NCBI GenBank assembly: GCA_049724395.1 | Contig: JAUGWO010000156.1 | Span: forward strand, 1-64,000 | Source: Spongospora subterranea f. sp. subterranea | Taxonomy: Eukaryota; Endomyxa: Phytomyxea; Phytomyxea; Plasmodiophorida | Reading direction: 5' to 3' | DNA length: 64,000 nt | Part shown: positions 21,710 to 31,900 of the stretch, piece by piece | Layout: each line of letters begins with the position of its first letter | How positions within the stretch are numbered: the first letter of the stretch is position 1 | Position numbers and translations under genes: made by a program | The notes under the pieces: model-generated | Database searches by the model: none | What the model was told of the DNA's origin: nothing | Seen by the model: only the letters and a program-made list of their open reading frames with translations

Positions 21710-24267
21710 CAGTACGGGACACCTTAACTCGACAATGTTTGTATGGGGCTCGCGGAGTTTTGTAATGGCCAAAGACACATCAATGCAGAATGAAAAGCAG
21801 CTCTATTTTCGGGTAAATCTCGTCGAGAAGCAAATAGAAATAGAGTTAGATTTTTTATTGAGCTATTATTGACTGAGTTATCTAAGGTCGAATACTAAGT
21901 GGTAGAAGACCTTTTTGAAACTTGGCAGGGGAAAAACAATAATTACTTCAAAAGTGCGCGCAACCCGGTTCGCAATATTTGTAGCGTCTGTCACGCAAAA
22001 TAATATTTGCGGCCCATTTTTTGTGAACTGCGTCAGTCGTCCGGGGCAAGTTGCCGTCGACCCAATCACTTGATTATTCCATCCTTGTGTTGTATTAACA
22101 CAAATATGCCACAATCATCGAAACAAAAACGACACCTCAAACGATGTCGACAACACAGGAACGCGATCGTAGTTTCTCCATCCCCAACGGACGAAGCAGA
22201 TGATTCGTATCCGCGTCTCGATCGCGATAGTGTTGATATGTCCGACGACGATTACTTATTGAATAGTGAGGATGACAACATGATTGAAGAACAGATCTTG
22301 AAGTCCACAGCAACGCTCTTACAGTGGAAGGCTGGTGCTGGGTCACATCTTCGAGCAGTTTATACCGGAGATAGCAGGACAACACTTTGGCGCAAACAAA
22401 AAGAAGTGGAAGAAAAGGAAAAAATATTCAAGACCGCTCGTAAAATTTCGACTGACTACTTTGCCCCAACGAGCATCATAAATACCGTTCCTGAAGAACC
22501 TGCATCAGAACCTGCATCTATCACCCCTGAAAAGGCCCTAAAAATCATATCTCAGTTTACTGGCATAACGGCAAACAGATGTGTTGAACGACGACTCCTT
22601 GGAGTATCTAAATACGATACGCTGCGATACTTGAGCATCGAGCAATATTTTATGTTGAGCAAGGATGCCGGTAAGAAGATGTCTGCATCCTTAACCGTTG
22701 CGAAATCTTTCTTTCGTATTAAAGGACTTCAACATCACGCCAGAAATATTCGACACTGGGCAGAGTACTTTTTGAAACATCAAACTTTGCCTGAACGCAA
22801 GCAAGGGTGCCACATCAAGTATACTTCGCTAATTTTGGATGAGGACATTGCGAGCAGATGCCGGTCTTGGCTCAGGTCTACAAAAAACGATGCAATATCG
22901 GGTTTGACGTTTTCTCGATGGATCAACACGCAGTTGCACATTGATCTGAATCTTTGCAACCCCATTGCCATATCAGAGAAAACGTGCCTTCGCTGGCTCA
23001 AACAATTTCTGGGTTATCAATATCGAGAATTGAAAAAAGGATTGTATCATGATGGTCACGAACGAAACGACGTAGTTCAGTACAGGGAAGCTTTCCTCGA
23101 TCGAATGGCAATTTATGATCGTCGAATGCCAAAGTATATCGGCGAGGATATGTTGACGGTAATTGAACCGCAACTTGAAAATGACGAGCGCAGAATTGTT
23201 CTGGTGACGCACGACGAATCTTGTTTTAGCGCTCATGAGGGAAAACGCACAATTTGGTTTGATCAGGATAACCGACCAATTCGACCCAAGGGTGAAGGAA
23301 GGAGCATTATGGTGTCGGAGTTCATCTGTGAATGTCATGGACCGATGAAACTGACAGGCAATGATCAAGCAGAAAATCCCCTAGTTCCTACTGAAACTGT
23401 GGTTATCATCAAGCCAGGTAAGAACGCGGACGGCTTCTGGACAAACCAAGACCTGGTCAAACAGATCCAAGAACGAGCAATTCCGATTTTCCGAATTTTG
23501 CATCCAAAAAGCAAAATGCTGCTAATGTTCGATAACTCCCAGAACCACCGAGCATTGCCGCCTGACGCTCTAAATGCTAAAGTTCTGAACCTGAATGATG
23601 GCGGAAAGAACGTAAAACTGCAGCGTCCAGGATGGTTCATGAAACAGGGACAACGAGTTGAACAGATGATGCAGACGAATGCGGGAGTCCAGAAAGGGTT
23701 GAGAACCATTTTGCAAGAACGTGGCTTGTGGGAAAACTACTTATCGAAAGACTCAGCCAAATCAGTTCTTGAGCAACAACCGGATTTTCGGGCGCAAAAA
23801 GAATGGATCGTCGAAACAGTCGAACAAAATGACGGAATAGTTGACTTCTACCCGAAATTTCATTGTGAGTTTAACTTTATCGAGATGTATTGGGCTGCGG
23901 CCAAGAGTTACACTCGACGCAACTGCACGTACTCTTGGAAAGATTTGCAGATTATTGTACCGAAGGCGTTGGAGCAGGTTCCTCTAGGACAAATTCGGCG
24001 CTTCGCCCGAAAGTGTTATCGATATATGGACGCTTACCGAATAGTTGACGCTTCTGGGAACAGGCTCTCTGTCCGACAAGCAGAATACGCCGTCAAGAAG
24101 TACAAAAACGCCACCGCAGTCTACCAGAATCACTAATTGCGCAACTTGATTGATTTTGATGTCATTTTCTGCGCGCAGATAAAAACTGCGAGCAATAATA
24201 CAAAGTGCGTACGCATTTTTTACAAAATCGATTTGAAACAATTGTCGAGTTAAGGTGTCCCGTACTG
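21710..24267 (+). mobile_element. Complete Tc1/mariner-superfamily element with 27-bp perfect TIRs
   Basis: The element begins CAGTACGGGACACCTTAACT at 21,710 and ends with the exact inverted copy at 24,267. The terminal inverted repeats are identical over 27 bp (21,710-21,736 and 24,241-24,267). A TA is duplicated at 21,708-21,709 and 24,268-24,269. The left arm of the large inverted repeat keeps the unoccupied site (single TA at 7593-7594, minus strand). Perfect termini and an uninterrupted transposase frame suggest a young and possibly active copy. Confidence 0.95.
22106..24136 (+). CDS. DDE transposase of the 2.56-kb element, intact
   Basis: This predicted 676-residue transposase would excise and insert the flanking element. 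The frame is open from 22,007, but the first ATG is at 22,106 (MPQSSKQKRHLKRC), giving a basic start. An acidic linker (DEADDSYPRLDRDSVDMSDD) is followed by a long helical DNA-binding half. In the C-terminal half the first catalytic Asp lies in LVTHDESCFSAHEGKRTIWF, the second in MLLMFDNSQNHRALPPDALN, and the acidic third position in KFHCEFNFIEMYWAAAKSYT, with the family ending KCYRYMDAYRI and AEYAVKKYK. This arrangement is common in large Tc1/mariner-superfamily DDE proteins of fungi. There is no intron and no frame break. The 3' end lies about 105 bp inside the right terminal repeat. Confidence 0.93.
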   Translation: MPQSSKQKRHLKRCRQHRNAIVVSPSPTDEADDSYPRLDRDSVDMSDDDYLLNSEDDNMIEEQILKSTATLLQWKAGAGSHLRAVYTGDSRTTLWRKQKEVEEKEKIFKTARKISTDYFAPTSIINTVPEEPASEPASITPEKALKIISQFTGITANRCVERRLLGVSKYDTLRYLSIEQYFMLSKDAGKKMSASLTVAKSFFRIKGLQHHARNIRHWAEYFLKHQTLPERKQGCHIKYTSLILDEDIASRCRSWLRSTKNDAISGLTFSRWINTQLHIDLNLCNPIAISEKTCLRWLKQFLGYQYRELKKGLYHDGHERNDVVQYREAFLDRMAIYDRRMPKYIGEDMLTVIEPQLENDERRIVLVTHDESCFSAHEGKRTIWFDQDNRPIRPKGEGRSIMVSEFICECHGPMKLTGNDQAENPLVPTETVVIIKPGKNADGFWTNQDLVKQIQERAIPIFRILHPKSKMLLMFDNSQNHRALPPDALNAKVLNLNDGGKNVKLQRPGWFMKQGQRVEQMMQTNAGVQKGLRTILQERGLWENYLSKDSAKSVLEQQPDFRAQKEWIVETVEQNDGIVDFYPKFHCEFNFIEMYWAAAKSYTRRNCTYSWKDLQIIVPKALEQVPLGQIRRFARKCYRYMDAYRIVDASGNRLSVRQAEYAVKKYKNATAVYQNH

Positions 24268-24269
24268 TA

Positions 24270-24561
24270 GTCCGTGGGGTTGAGCAGGGTTACCCACAGC
24301 CGTCGCCAATGGCGCTACCTGGTAGGTGTATCCGTGAAAATAAAGGCCGCGCGTATTTCTTTTACACTTCGGGTAGGTAGTAGTTTGTCCATTGATCGAC
24401 AATTTGTCTATTGGTGGGTTCTCATTGAACAAGATGTTTGTTTGAGCCATTTGGATTTTGATTCTGTTGTCTTTGATCCACTCAGTTTTGTTGAATACCT
24501 CTAGTGTTGTGTCATCCACACACACATTATTATACTTACTATTAATTGTAGGGGGTGTCAA
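24270..24561 (-). pseudogene. LINE reverse-transcriptase fragment, right-arm copy
   Basis: Minus-strand frame 24,561-24,270 reads NNVCVDDTTLEVFNKTEWIK, then IKIQMAQTNILFNENPPIDK and LSINGQT before degenerating. VDD is the reverse-transcriptase active-site motif, and the following NxxKT-like segment supports a non-LTR element. It is the same fragment as 7131-7592 and preserves the pre-insertion sequence of the mariner-like element at 24,533-24,534. Confidence 0.62.
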
Positions 24562-24617
24562 AGTTAAAATATTCCACAGAGTTGAAAACGTTTTCGCCTA
24601 TTTTACAACGTTTTAGA

Positions 24618-25614
24618 ATGGCTGATTTTGTGCAGTTTCAAACGGGTTTTGCGAAAGGGGTGTCAGAGTTGCGTCAGGTCACTGAGTTCACCGAACGCCT
24701 TGTCGGTGAAACCCTGATGATATGGCAATAAGGGTTGGGTTGTGCGAAATGGAAGGGGCACACAGACCAAACGCGTGTCGGTACGAATGACGGCCTTCAA
24801 AAAAGACATGATAATTATGTGGCTGCTGGACAAGTGCAACCTCGACCTGATAAACGGCGGCAATTCTGGGCCTCTCCAAGCGGGCAAGGCAGTCAGGAAA
24901 ACGACCGCGTACAGCAGTCTCGCTGCCTTCATCAACAGCACGCGAAACTAGGTACAATTCATACCTAACTTCATTCAAATCGGCAAAACGCGAATCGACT
25001 AATCAGGCGGGTTGGGGAATGACAGAGAAAGACCGGGCAAAAGGCATAGGTAGTATCTGTTGATCAGATATTGGAGAGCAGGTGCTCCAATTATGCTCGG
25101 TTGGAGGAATTATTCGACGAAAGGCAAAATATTGCTCCAGCGTGCCAAATGAATATCGGCGTTTCCGGTCCAAGGTCGCCGGTTCTCGCAATTGCAGCGG
25201 ACTCCAGTGATGAGATGATCGACGAAGTCGGCACCGACGTTGTCGAGGATATTGATGCCGGGGGTTTTGCTCTCCCACCGCCTGCTAAGAGAGCGAAGAA
25301 GCACCGCAATTCGCACTGTTGAAGCTAAAATCTGCACCAGAAGCATCTCAGTCTCCGCCTCTAACACTTCCAAAGGTTAGCGAACCTCAAAAGTGGAAGA
25401 CGCGGTTAAGAATTCTTTCATGAACATTCAAGAGCAACGCCTTGAAATTGAACGAGAACAATTCATGCAAAACCGCGAAATAGCTGTCAAGAAGTTCCAG
25501 TTGGAAGTTTTTTCGCGGTCTTGCATGAATTTTTCTCATTTATCTACAGCTATACTGGATCCCTGTCGAATGCCATTCTCCTGCCTATGTAATATAGAAT
25601 TGGTATTTCTGTGA
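24618..25614 (+). pseudogene. Myb/SANT-like accessory gene, right-arm copy with 3' part
   Basis: From ATG 24,618 the frame reads MADFVQFQTGFAKGVSELRQ and stops after LMIWQ. A second frame (24,742-24,951) carries KKDMIIMWLLDKCNLDLING and ends at a TAG where the left copy has a Glu codon. Beyond the arm boundary are NYARLEELFDERQNIAPACQ (about 25,090), an acidic DSSDEMIDEVGTDVVEDID and a basic PPPAKRAKKHR, and finally a coiled segment, NIQEQRLEIEREQFMQNREI (25,420-25,490). DNA-binding head, acidic-basic middle and charged helical tail are the layout of Harbinger accessory proteins. Several frame changes separate the parts, so it is a pseudogene. The family call is moderately supported. Confidence 0.55.
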
Positions 25615-26330
25615 TTCACCTCCAAGATTCTGTTTGTTAGTCATTCGTTAATCAGTAATATCAGATATGGATCTATTCCCATTCTCCTCATCTTCTGGAT
25701 TAGCAGTGTTCGTTGCACTCTATCAAATGCCTTCATGAAATCGTATACAATCATGGCGAATTGTTGGTCTTTTGCCGCCGCTAATCCTGCATTATTTTAG
25801 CAGTCTTAACAGTGCATGTGTTATGTGCTGGCCGACATCCAGATTGGTTATCTGGTATGGCCTCACTCGCTTGTTGCCGTATTCTATGTTCAATTATTCC
25901 TTCCACAACCTTTGCTATGATAGACAATAGTGATTTCGGTTGATATTCTCGTTTTTTCGCTTTTGGGTTGTGGCCGTATTTTGGCGATCCTTACTTTCTG
26001 TGGAAAGTACCCAATATCGATAATGTCAGTATTGATTGCCTTTGGAGATGTGTCTTTGATTATGTGATTTGTGCACATATGCTTAATCAGGCTATTGGAA
26101 ATTCCATCTATTCCTCCAGCAGATTTGCTGTTGGCTTTTTAAACTGCTCTTTCTAGTTCTCTGATAGTGATATTTGCTGTTGGTGTTTCCAGTCGTTCTT
26201 TCAATGATTCTGCCAGGAGTAGCTCGGGCTCCAGTTTTTCTATCTTAGTCAGTTCGAGATCTGGTGCACTATTGATTTCTTCAAAATTTCGAGGCGAAGT
26301 TTTCCACCTTCTCTTTTACTTCGTTGGTGA
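25615..26330 (-). pseudogene. Non-LTR retrotransposon (LINE) reverse transcriptase remnant
   Basis: Reading the minus strand in shifting frames gives a recognisable order of RT motifs. First comes a linker with SAGGIDGISNSLIKHM, then PQKVRIAKIRPQPKSEK followed by TRISTEITIVYHSKGCGR (the YRPISLLS-like motif region). Next is EHRIRQQASEAIPDNQSGCR (the xxQxGFR-like motif), and then the catalytic first Asp region MIVYDFMKAFDRVQRTLL with the following RMGIDPYLILLIN. Motif C is not present, but the separate fragments at 24,270 and 7131 would supply that part. Multiple frameshifts and stops show an old, dead copy. Confidence 0.75.
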
Positions 26331-26354
26331 AGGTTTCGTTTTTCTTGTTTCTTT

Positions 26355-26544
26355 TTGTAACGCCGTAACGCAAGTATCGCCAGACACGGCTGTTTCGGCT
26401 TTACGAGTCCATAACATCTGTCTGGACGCCGATGCGTTGAGCAGGCGTCTGAAGACCGTCAGCGCATCGGCGTCCAGACAGATATTATGGACTCGTAAAG
26501 CCGAAACAGCCGTGTCTGGAGATACTTGCGTTCCGGCGTTACAA
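26355..26544. repeat. Fold-back element, about 82-bp arms and 26-nt loop
   Basis: Left arm 26,355-26,436 (TTGTAACGCCGTAACGCAAG onward) and right arm 26,463-26,544 are reverse complements with three mismatches in 80 positions. The loop is 26,437-26,462. Transcribed RNA or single-stranded DNA would form a long hairpin. The element interrupts the minus-strand frame that begins at 27,031. No clear target duplication is visible, so it could be a solo fold-back MITE or an inverted duplication formed in place. Confidence 0.92.
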
Positions 26545-27031
26545 TCTCACAGAGTACCGCGAATTGCTTTTGTGCTGCCCAAGTCAGTAAGCACATTGCT
26601 TGGTGCAGCTTGATGTTATCAGGTGGCCGGCATCGGACGCACGCGAACTCAATCCAAAGGTTCTGTGGTTTGCGCGCGTAGGACCATACCACCGGTTGCC
26701 CAGGCATAATTGTACTTGTGGCGACCAGATAGGCGCTGATCGTCCCATCCGGCGCAGTTGGGAAAACAGAAATGATTCGCCAGTGACGCGCTCTGCTCAA
26801 CATCCCAACGTTGTATCGAGGGCTCGCGCTTGCCCCGAGATCAGCACAATACTCCGATTCCGGCTCGGCACGATGGCGAAATGACGAACCGTCACACCGC
26901 CACAGGCCACGTTCAAGAATTTGCAGAAAAAAAATCTTGTGAATTGATATCGCGTTCGCAGGTGTACAGGCTTGGCAGAAAATTAATGTTCTCGCGTACG
27001 CTCGGGTATTTTTCACCGCAAAAAACAACAT
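26545..27031 (-). CDS. Unknown protein, 3' end broken by the fold-back element
   Basis: An open frame of about 160 codons runs from 27,031 before it enters the fold-back element. It starts MLFFAVKNTRAYARTL and includes HWRIISVFPTAPDGTISAYL and QPVVWSYARKPQNLWIEFAC. I do not recognise a family. The composition is balanced and protein-like, but the original C-terminus is lost: the last residues (TPERKYLQTRLFRLYE) come from the hairpin arm. It could be a decayed gene or a chance frame. The neighbouring MITE-like element lies immediately upstream. Confidence 0.3.
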
Positions 27032-27035
27032 TAAA

Positions 27036-27203
27036 CACCCATTGATTTCACCAGTCCATTATCTGGACTGACGGGCAATCGCAAGAAGAGAATCCGCGAA
27101 AACGGACGCCAATACTTTGACTGGAATGAATTACACTTTCTGAATGAATCACCCTCTCTGAATGAACCGTCAGGTCAGATAATGGACTGGTGAAATCAGG
27201 GTG
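27036..27203. mobile_element. MITE-like element, about 168 bp
   Basis: The ends CACCCATTGATTTCACCAGT (27,036) and ACTGGTGAAATCAGGGTG (to 27,203) are inverted partners. They match over about 28 bp with a small length difference in the CACCC/ATT portion (GATTTCACCAGTCCATTATC is shared exactly). The interior contains a short tandem motif, TGAATGAATCACC / TGAATGAACCG. It has no coding capacity. I could not identify a target duplication with confidence. Confidence 0.75.
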
Positions 27204-27277
27204 GGACTTGTTCAACCTCTGGTTACAATCCTCCTTTGAATCGTCGTCAGAAAAGTTGTCGAAAGATTTTTGCGCAA

Positions 27278-27533
27278 TCAATGTCGCATCCGACGACGAG
27301 CACGCAAAGAGTCCCACAGCAATGTCCCTTCAAACAATTGTTCCAGCAACGGAAACAAAGGTAATGTCGTTATTTTCCATTTCTTGGCCTTGGGATGATT
27401 CTGAAACAGAGCCAAATTAAGACGAACATCAATGACGTCTGATTGCGTGAATTTAATCATCCCATATAGCGTCAGAAGCAGACGCAATATGTTCCCAGCC
27501 GACGCCACTGAAATTTTTGACTGTTCGAACCAC
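27278..27533 (-). CDS. Hypothetical protein or exon
   Basis: The minus-strand frame opens at an ATG (MWFEQSKISVASAGNILRLL) with a TATA-like string (TTTTATAG) about 25 nt upstream. It continues TLYGMIKFTQSDVIDVRLNL and ends after LLWDSLRARRRMRH. I recognise no family. It may be one exon of a larger minus-strand gene: a CAG/G acceptor-like site lies inside and the C-terminal part is low in hydrophobic periodicity. Support is composition only. Confidence 0.25.
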
Positions 27534-27539
27534 ATCAAA

Positions 27540-28987
27540 ATGCCTTTTTCAAACTATAAAATGCGTTCACTTGGCGTTAAAAAACCGAAGTTCACAATTG
27601 ACCGCAGCCTCCACTTTACAGTACACGCAGTCGCGCATTTCAGTCCAGTCGTGCAGCTCCCACCTAGCAATACTGCAAGGGAACGCGGAAGATGAGAAGC
27701 CGTTCGCCCTCAAACCGAACCGATCCGACCCGATTTGAACCAGACCATTAACGGAACTTTTGAACCGCCCTGGGCACGCTTCGCGGTTTTGGATAAATGA
27801 GGGTTATCAACGTATTCCGTGGTTGTCCGTTCTGAAGAGGCAAGAATGGCTGATTAATAACCAAAACTCACTGCATAAGGATAAATAAACTAATGGAGAG
27901 ACGTTTCAAATTTTATGTGGTTTTTGCCTGATTTTTTGCGGAATTTTAGTGATACGAAATTGTCATGTACAGTGTGGAAACTGAGCTTTTATTCATCTTT
28001 AGTTTACTATACTCCTAATATTAGTTTAGCTTTCAGTAGTGTTGAGCATATTATGGGATCTTAACAAGTAAAATCTGACCAGGTTGCTCATTCTGGTTGC
28101 CTTAACACAACCAGCAAATTACAGTGACCACAACTAAAATCGTTATTTTATCCCCAACAATATTGTTTTTCTGAAATGTCCAGACATATGGCGTGAAATC
28201 AATTAGTTGAAAACCGTTTTATGCGAATGGTCTTGTCGTTGCGTGCTGATCAATAGCACTCTAATGTTTTGTGCGAAACATCTCCTGTGTCGGAGCCATC
28301 AGAAGGGAGTCGATGCCACCAAGGCATCACACACTGTGGGGAGCAAGAGCATTCAAGGTTTACCTTTAACAAAGATACTTCTCTTGAGTAGATTAGAAAT
28401 AGACTGCAACCTGACAGCAAGTGACATCGCTTCGGCATCCCGTTTCGTTATCTTGATCCTCTGCATTGTTTTTTATGTTTGGGGTTAGCTCTCTCAAACT
28501 GTGATAAATCAATTATGTTTTTGTATTCGGTACTGAAATAGATTACTGCTACGACTATCGAAGCCATGCAACCGGGCAGAAATAGTGAAATCAAATTTGA
28601 CATTGATGCCTTTCCTGCCTTAACGGTTAGAGAAAGCGACAATTGCATGTAAGGCAGGAGGTCCCGATCAGAATATATTTAGCGCTCGGTTGATGGAACA
28701 GAAAAGTGCGCGACGCTTCAACTGACTATTTGTGTACACTTTATGATACAGCATGAATCCGATTTCGGTTCCCAAGCTATCGGGCCAGACTCGGACTACC
28801 CAACCAGGACCCCGTAGCGCGGCCTAACTCCGTAACCTTACTCATCACAACTGGGGAAAAAACGCGTGAATCAGTAACGCCTGGCGCATTCCAGTCAGGA
28901 CTCTGGAGTTCGTGGGAGCTTCCATGCTGCCCAGTCTTAAAAACAACTGCTGTACAGAGTTCTATAAAACAATATTCGCGAACAATT
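27540..28987. other. Intergenic region without a recognised gene
   Basis: AT-rich around 27,880-28,200, then mixed. Short frames such as 28,207-28,488 (+) and 28,648-28,448 (-, with one possible membrane span, LISLFLPGCMASIVVAVIYF) have no recognisable domain. The last few hundred bases are the likely promoter of the gene starting at 28,988, including TATAAAAC at about 28,962. Confidence 0.35.
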
Positions 28988-31900
28988 ATGGGCAAGATGA
29001 CGCTATCCGCTCATAAGCGGGCCTGGAATGTGAGTTTCATGTCGGCAAGTACGCCCGCCGCCAAAGTCTCGCCAACCGCAAAGCGTTCAAAGCAAAATCA
29101 ACTCATGATTGATACATGCACGAGGCTGACGGAGGCGGAACGTGCCGCCATCGTCCAGGAGTGCTGTGACGACGGTATAGGCAAAGTGTCCACCGCCGCT
29201 TTGACACCCGAATTCTCGTCAATGCTCATGGCGTCGGAGCGGGCAATCGGGGATCAGATGCCCAGAGATTTGATCAGGCGCCAGGCCGAACTGCACAGAT
29301 ATGTTACCACATTCTCTCAGCGATTCTCTAACGTGTCGTCGGATGCGTCTCCGGCGTGTCTGGATCAGCTGGTCCAATACATGTGCCGACAAGTGAAAAG
29401 GCTATTAGAAGATGATATATCCACAGTACATCAGACAAGGACGAATTGGATAAACGGCAAGTTTGCCGAATTACAGTCGTTTCAGCCCTTGATCCGGACA
29501 TCATCTGCCCAGTTCAGCGACGAGTCTGCGTTCCGCAAAATCATTTCAAAAGACCACGGCAGGTGCCTGCATCGGCATATTGTTCACGATCCCAAAACGA
29601 TTCATTGACTAAACTATAATAAGTCAAAAAATTATATTATAGGATCGATCATCTCTACTGATTACTTTAGACAGATGGAACGGTCGGACGGTCCGTCCTT
29701 GAATAACGATAAGAAAGATCAGGCGGAACAGGTGTTTGGTCGAACGCAAGTTCACTTGTTGAACGATGACGTGATGGCGTTGGAAACCCAGCCTGACGCA
29801 AAGCGCGGCAATGTGAGATGGGTACGAATTGCCACTCCTGATGGCGGCGATATCCAAATGCACATGTCCCCGCCCATGCCTCAGTCCTCACTCGCAGCGC
29901 TAACGTAAAGCGGACTTGCAGTCGAATTCGATCATTGAAAACGGCGTATCATATCTAACTGACTGTGAACCCATTCATGTTACTCCATTTTATTCCGACT
30001 TCCCCGACACACCGACTTTCTTGTTACATGTTACATTCTTTACCCACTACTGCGTCTGTGGATTGAAAATGGAGTTTCGTGTTGACTCCGACAGTGAAAT
30101 GGCTTCGTCATTCAAATTTCTTTTACAGTTGAAATACCTTCTCTCATTTCGCATATGCCTTGATTCGTCGATTTATATCAACAGCCTGACCTGTCAATTT
30201 CAAAGCCATTTCCCCTCCGCATGTTTTAGACTGTGGTACGATGAGCGTCTTTGTCGTTCAGGCAAAGGGAAAATGCCAGACTGGCACCACAAGTGGCCGC
30301 ATTGACGAGTCCTAGGGCGAACAAGGGTGACACCGTCCAGATTGAGTACCTACTCGAGGATTGGGGCGCCAATCAAGTCGCCCGTGTTCGCTCATTCAAC
30401 GCCATTGTTCAATCGATCAGCAGCATTATGGAAGTAAATCAATCCAGGGCTCATTACACTGGTGTCACAATATGCGACGATATTCCATGTCGGGAAACCA
30501 TTGAAGAAGGGCAGGTTATGCATTTCAAGGTAAGACCCTTAAAAGTTTTGAACACACGCCGATGGTATTCTTTGAGTGATTTTAAGTGCTATGATTTATT
30601 TTGAGGTTTGGATGTTTTATGGGCTTGAGCATAACATGGGACCAACCCGTTGAAGCATGTTTTGAATCGGGCTTTATAAAGAGCACGATTTTCAATCAGG
30701 GAGTACCCTTATTTGTGGTAGCAACGCAAACATGTTTGTTTAATACCAATATATGATTTTAACAATGCTAAAAAATATAGGCGTTTGCAGATCTGGCATC
30801 TGGGCCATCCCATTTAAAGGTCGAGTTGCGCGTGTCTAGCCCGCCAGATGCACAGCCGGTTCTGTATATGGCCACTGAACAGTCGTATCCCAACGCTGGC
30901 AATTGCGTCTGGATGGCCCATGCTCATCAGGGCATATCCTCATATAAAACCCTAACTATCAGTGCGTCTTCATCATTACTCATCGTTTTTTCGTATCGTT
31001 CAAACTCTTTGTCAAACGGCTTCACTTTGAAACGATCACCGCACTGGAACGGCATCGTCATCGCATATATATTCTCAACTCTTTGGTGTTTTCCGATTGT
31101 GCAACTGACCATCATGGGTCCTTAGGTAATCGCGATCCTCACGCCATTACAGGATGGTATTACATGACGGTGATGGTCAATGCTAACGTCCCAACGACGT
31201 TCACTCTGCGCGCCACACTGCACGTCGAGGACATGCAGCGGGGTCGTCAACGCGGGGGAGTGTCCAACGGCAGCCCCGGCATGTCCGGCACTTCCCACAG
31301 GAACATCCACGAACGGGTCCGTTTGAAGATCGACGAAATCGCACAGAACGCTGATGCACGCGCTGCTCTACGCAAAAGAATTCTAGAGTATCGCAAAGTA
31401 CACATGGCGAAGCAGCAACTTTCAGGAACCGGGTAGTATTTGTCCACATTTCTCCATGGTTTCGCTTCTTTTAAGGAAATATTTCAGTACCAGAAATATA
31501 GTGGAGGACAACGCTGGAGAGATAATGGCGCTACGCAATACGCCAAGAGCACGGGAGGTGGCACGATCCGAATGGGCAGCCATTCATACCGAGCGGATGT
31601 CGTCGGCCATGGAGACGGTGACACGGTTTTCGGAGAAGCTGGCATCTCAACAGGATCAAGTCAGGGAAGTGTTCGATCGGCGGTTTCGTGACAGCGATCG
31701 CCGCAGACGCAATGCGTTGCGGAAACGGAGCCAAACACAGCTGCAGAAAAAATGGATGATGTGGACGATGATTGGGGCAGTTCATTTCAAGTGGGAACAG
31801 CTGTTCTTATCCGGTCGTATCTTACGCGAGGCGTTCATTCGTCGGACAACGGCCGCCAACGTCATTTGTCAGTTCATTCATCGTACGGTCCAGAAGCGGC

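Larger units (their letters stand above)
16855..25015 (-). repeat. Right arm of the large inverted repeat
   Basis: Reverse-complement partner of 3,095-12,575. It contains, from outside in, the SANT-like fragment, the LINE fragment, the 2.56-kb Tc1/mariner-superfamily insertion and ankyrin copy 3. Homology ends at about 25,015, where the left arm continues into unrelated sequence below 3,095. Without the transposon the arm is about 5.6 kb. Confidence 0.85.

Noticed and set aside
22007-22105. Longer N-terminus of the Tc1/mariner-type transposase
   Set aside because: The frame opens at TTG. The first ATG is at 22,106, followed by a typical basic start.
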